DNA from: an uncultured beta proteobacterium
GTDB lineage: Bacteria > Pseudomonadota > Gammaproteobacteria > Burkholderiales > SG8-39
Assembly (NCBI GenBank): GCA_903868285.1
Contig: CAIPUP010000133.1
Location: 1-6,776 of the forward strand
DNA: 6,776 nt
Direction: 5' to 3'
Shown: piece by piece, positions 5,477 to 6,776 of the stretch
Layout of the letters: every line of letters begins with the position of its first letter
Position numbering within the stretch: the stretch's first letter is position 1
Notes under the pieces: generated by a model
What the model saw: only the letters and a program-made list of their open reading frames with translations
The model's database searches: none
Told to the model about the DNA's origin: nothing
Position numbers and translations under genes: made by a program

Positions 5477-6776
5477 CTACCGATGACCAGCAGCAGGTTC
5501 CCAGTGCTCCAGCAGCAACTGCACGCTGCGCACACCATTGAATTCGTTCACCGACAGGCGGTAGGCAGCGCGGATGCGCTCGGGCAGTGGTTGCAGTGCG
5601 TTGAACTGCATCGCTTCGATATTGCGTCCTTGCAACTGCACCTTCAGCTTGGCATGCCGCCCGCCCACGATGCGCTGCGATTGCACCGTCAGCTGATCAA
5701 GAAACAGCGGCTGCGGAAACGCCTGGCCCCAGACTTGTTGCTCGAGCAGGCTGGCGGTATCCAGGTTGAGGTAGGAGGGCGACAGCGGGCCGTCGGTGTC
5801 GATGCGTCGCGCCAGTGCGCCCGGTTCGAGCAGTTCGCGCACCACGCCTTCGAACACGCTGCGAAAGCGCGCCACATCGGCTTCGCGCAGCGTCAGGCCG
5901 GCGGCCATCGAATGACCACCAAAGCGCAGGATCAGCCCCGGTTCTCGCTTGGATACAAGGTCGATGGCATCGCGCAGATGCAAGCCGGGAATGGAGCGTC
6001 CCGAGCCCTTGACTTCGCCCGCATCACCCGGCGCAAAGGCAATGGTCGGACGGTGCATGCGGTCCTTGATACGTCCGGCGACGATGCCGACCACGCCCTG
6101 ATGCCAGCTGTCGTCATACAGCGTGATGGCGGCGGCTTCGGACAGTTCGATACCCGCCACCACCGCTTCAGCCTGATCGCGCATGCCGGCTTCGATGTCG
6201 CGTCGCTCGCGGTTCAGGTCATCCAGCCGGCGTGCCAGCTCGGCGGCGCGGCCGGCGTCGTCGGTGAGCAGGCATTCGATGCCGACCGACATATCGTCCA
6301 GTCGGCCGGCCGCATTCAGTCGCGGCCCGACCACAAAGCCCAGATCGAAACTGGCGCAGCGTGCCGTGGCACGTCCGGCCACCGCGAACAGCGCACGCAG
6401 GCCTTCGCACAGCCGGCCCTTGCGAATGCGCTGCAGCCCTTGCGCCACCAGGATGCGGTTATTGCGATCGAGTGCCACCACATCGGCCACCGTACCCACC
6501 GCCACCAGGTCGAGCAGCTCGCCCAGATTGGGGCCGCCGTCGGCTGTCAGCCAGCCGCGCTGGCGGCACTCTGCCCGCAGCGCCAGCATGACGTAGAACA
6601 TCACCCCGCAGCCGGCCAGGGCCTTGCTCGGGAAAATGCAGCCCGGCTGATTGGGGTTAACGATGGCGGCGGCCTCAGGCAGGGCATCGCCCGGCAGATG
6701 GTGATCGGTCACCAGCACCGGCAGGCCGATGGCATTGGCCGCGGCCACGCCCTCGATGCTGGCAATGCCGTTATCG
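5477..6776 (-). CDS. recJ: Single-stranded-DNA-specific 5'-3' exonuclease RecJ, C-terminal part (start outside window)
   Basis: The frame is open from the right edge to TAG 5479-5477, giving 432 residues of an enzyme usually about 565-580 long, so roughly the first quarter is missing. RecJ degrades single-stranded DNA 5' to 3' in RecF-pathway recombination, mismatch repair and base excision repair. Visible parts, in fragment numbering: DNGI (1-4) and DHH (24-26), which carry metal-binding residues spaced as in Thermus RecJ; GTVADVVAL (94-102) with another metal Asp; GPRLNAAGRLDD (150-161) before a helical linker; SWHQGVVGIVAGR (223-235), GSGRSIPG (257-264) and FGGHSMAAGL (285-294) of the DHHA1 domain; and a C-terminal OB-type domain (about 325-425) for DNA binding. 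The ORF must be extended through the edge: GTG 6748 is an internal Val, as DNGI and part of the catalytic domain lie upstream. It precedes prfB by 81 bases on the same strand, as in E. coli. All motifs in view are intact. Confidence 0.97.
   Translation of the reverse strand, partial: DNGIASIEGVAAANAIGLPVLVTDHHLPGDALPEAAAIVNPNQPGCIFPSKALAGCGVMFYVMLALRAECRQRGWLTADGGPNLGELLDLVAVGTVADVVALDRNNRILVAQGLQRIRKGRLCEGLRALFAVAGRATARCASFDLGFVVGPRLNAAGRLDDMSVGIECLLTDDAGRAAELARRLDDLNRERRDIEAGMRDQAEAVVAGIELSEAAAITLYDDSWHQGVVGIVAGRIKDRMHRPTIAFAPGDAGEVKGSGRSIPGLHLRDAIDLVSKREPGLILRFGGHSMAAGLTLREADVARFRSVFEGVVRELLEPGALARRIDTDGPLSPSYLNLDTASLLEQQVWGQAFPQPLFLDQLTVQSQRIVGGRHAKLKVQLQGRNIEAMQFNALQPLPERIRAAYRLSVNEFNGVRSVQLLLEHWEPAAGHR

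Noticed and set aside
4594..5541. A 315-codon open frame on the + strand opposite prfB
   Set aside because: It is an antisense shadow of prfB that runs on across the recJ-prfB gap into the end of recJ. It resembles no family, and its composition is that of a reverse-complement frame.
1..6776. A hidden novel system (defence, mobile element, CRISPR, retron, small RNA)
   Set aside because: All but short gaps are occupied by well-known gene families in a conserved order. I saw no direct repeats, inverted terminal repeats, integrase or transposase, and no shift in composition.

Overview
The window looks like a chromosomal, housekeeping-type region of a GC-rich betaproteobacterium, most likely of the order Burkholderiales. 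The evidence is the recJ-prfB-lysS gene order, an RF2 leader peptide of betaproteobacterial type, and two adjacent Bug-type (TctC-like) periplasmic solute-binding proteins, a family strongly expanded in Bordetella, Achromobacter, Cupriavidus and relatives. The genus cannot be fixed from the sequence alone.

Layout, left to right. The + strand carries the C-terminal half of one Bug protein (1-469), a complete Bug protein with signal peptide (513-1529), and a small tryptophan-rich DUF2389/TIGR02450 protein (1526-1783) that overlaps the preceding stop as GTGA. The - strand then carries, in transcription order from the right edge, the C-terminal part of recJ (6776-5477, cut by the window edge), prfB for release factor 2 (5395-4291, two segments joined by a programmed +1 frameshift), lysS (4289-2700) and an EamA/DMT-superfamily permease (2703-1804). 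The two gene groups converge with only 20 bases between the DUF2389 stop and the permease stop.

The - strand genes are tightly packed: prfB and lysS are separated by one base, and lysS and the permease overlap by 4 bases (ATGA), which suggests an operon with translational coupling. An 81-base gap between recJ and prfB holds a perfect TATAAT box that could give prfB-lysS-permease its own promoter. RF2 and lysyl-tRNA synthetase serve translation, RecJ serves DNA repair, and the permease appears to be an added passenger. The Bug proteins probably capture small organic acids in the periplasm, but no TctA/TctB membrane partner is visible.

I found no mobile element, CRISPR array, tRNA, rRNA or defence system, and no convincing undescribed system. 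The most instructive features are the prfB recoding site, which hides the true start of the gene, and the small DUF2389 gene at the junction. There is no gene-free stretch longer than about 80 bases.
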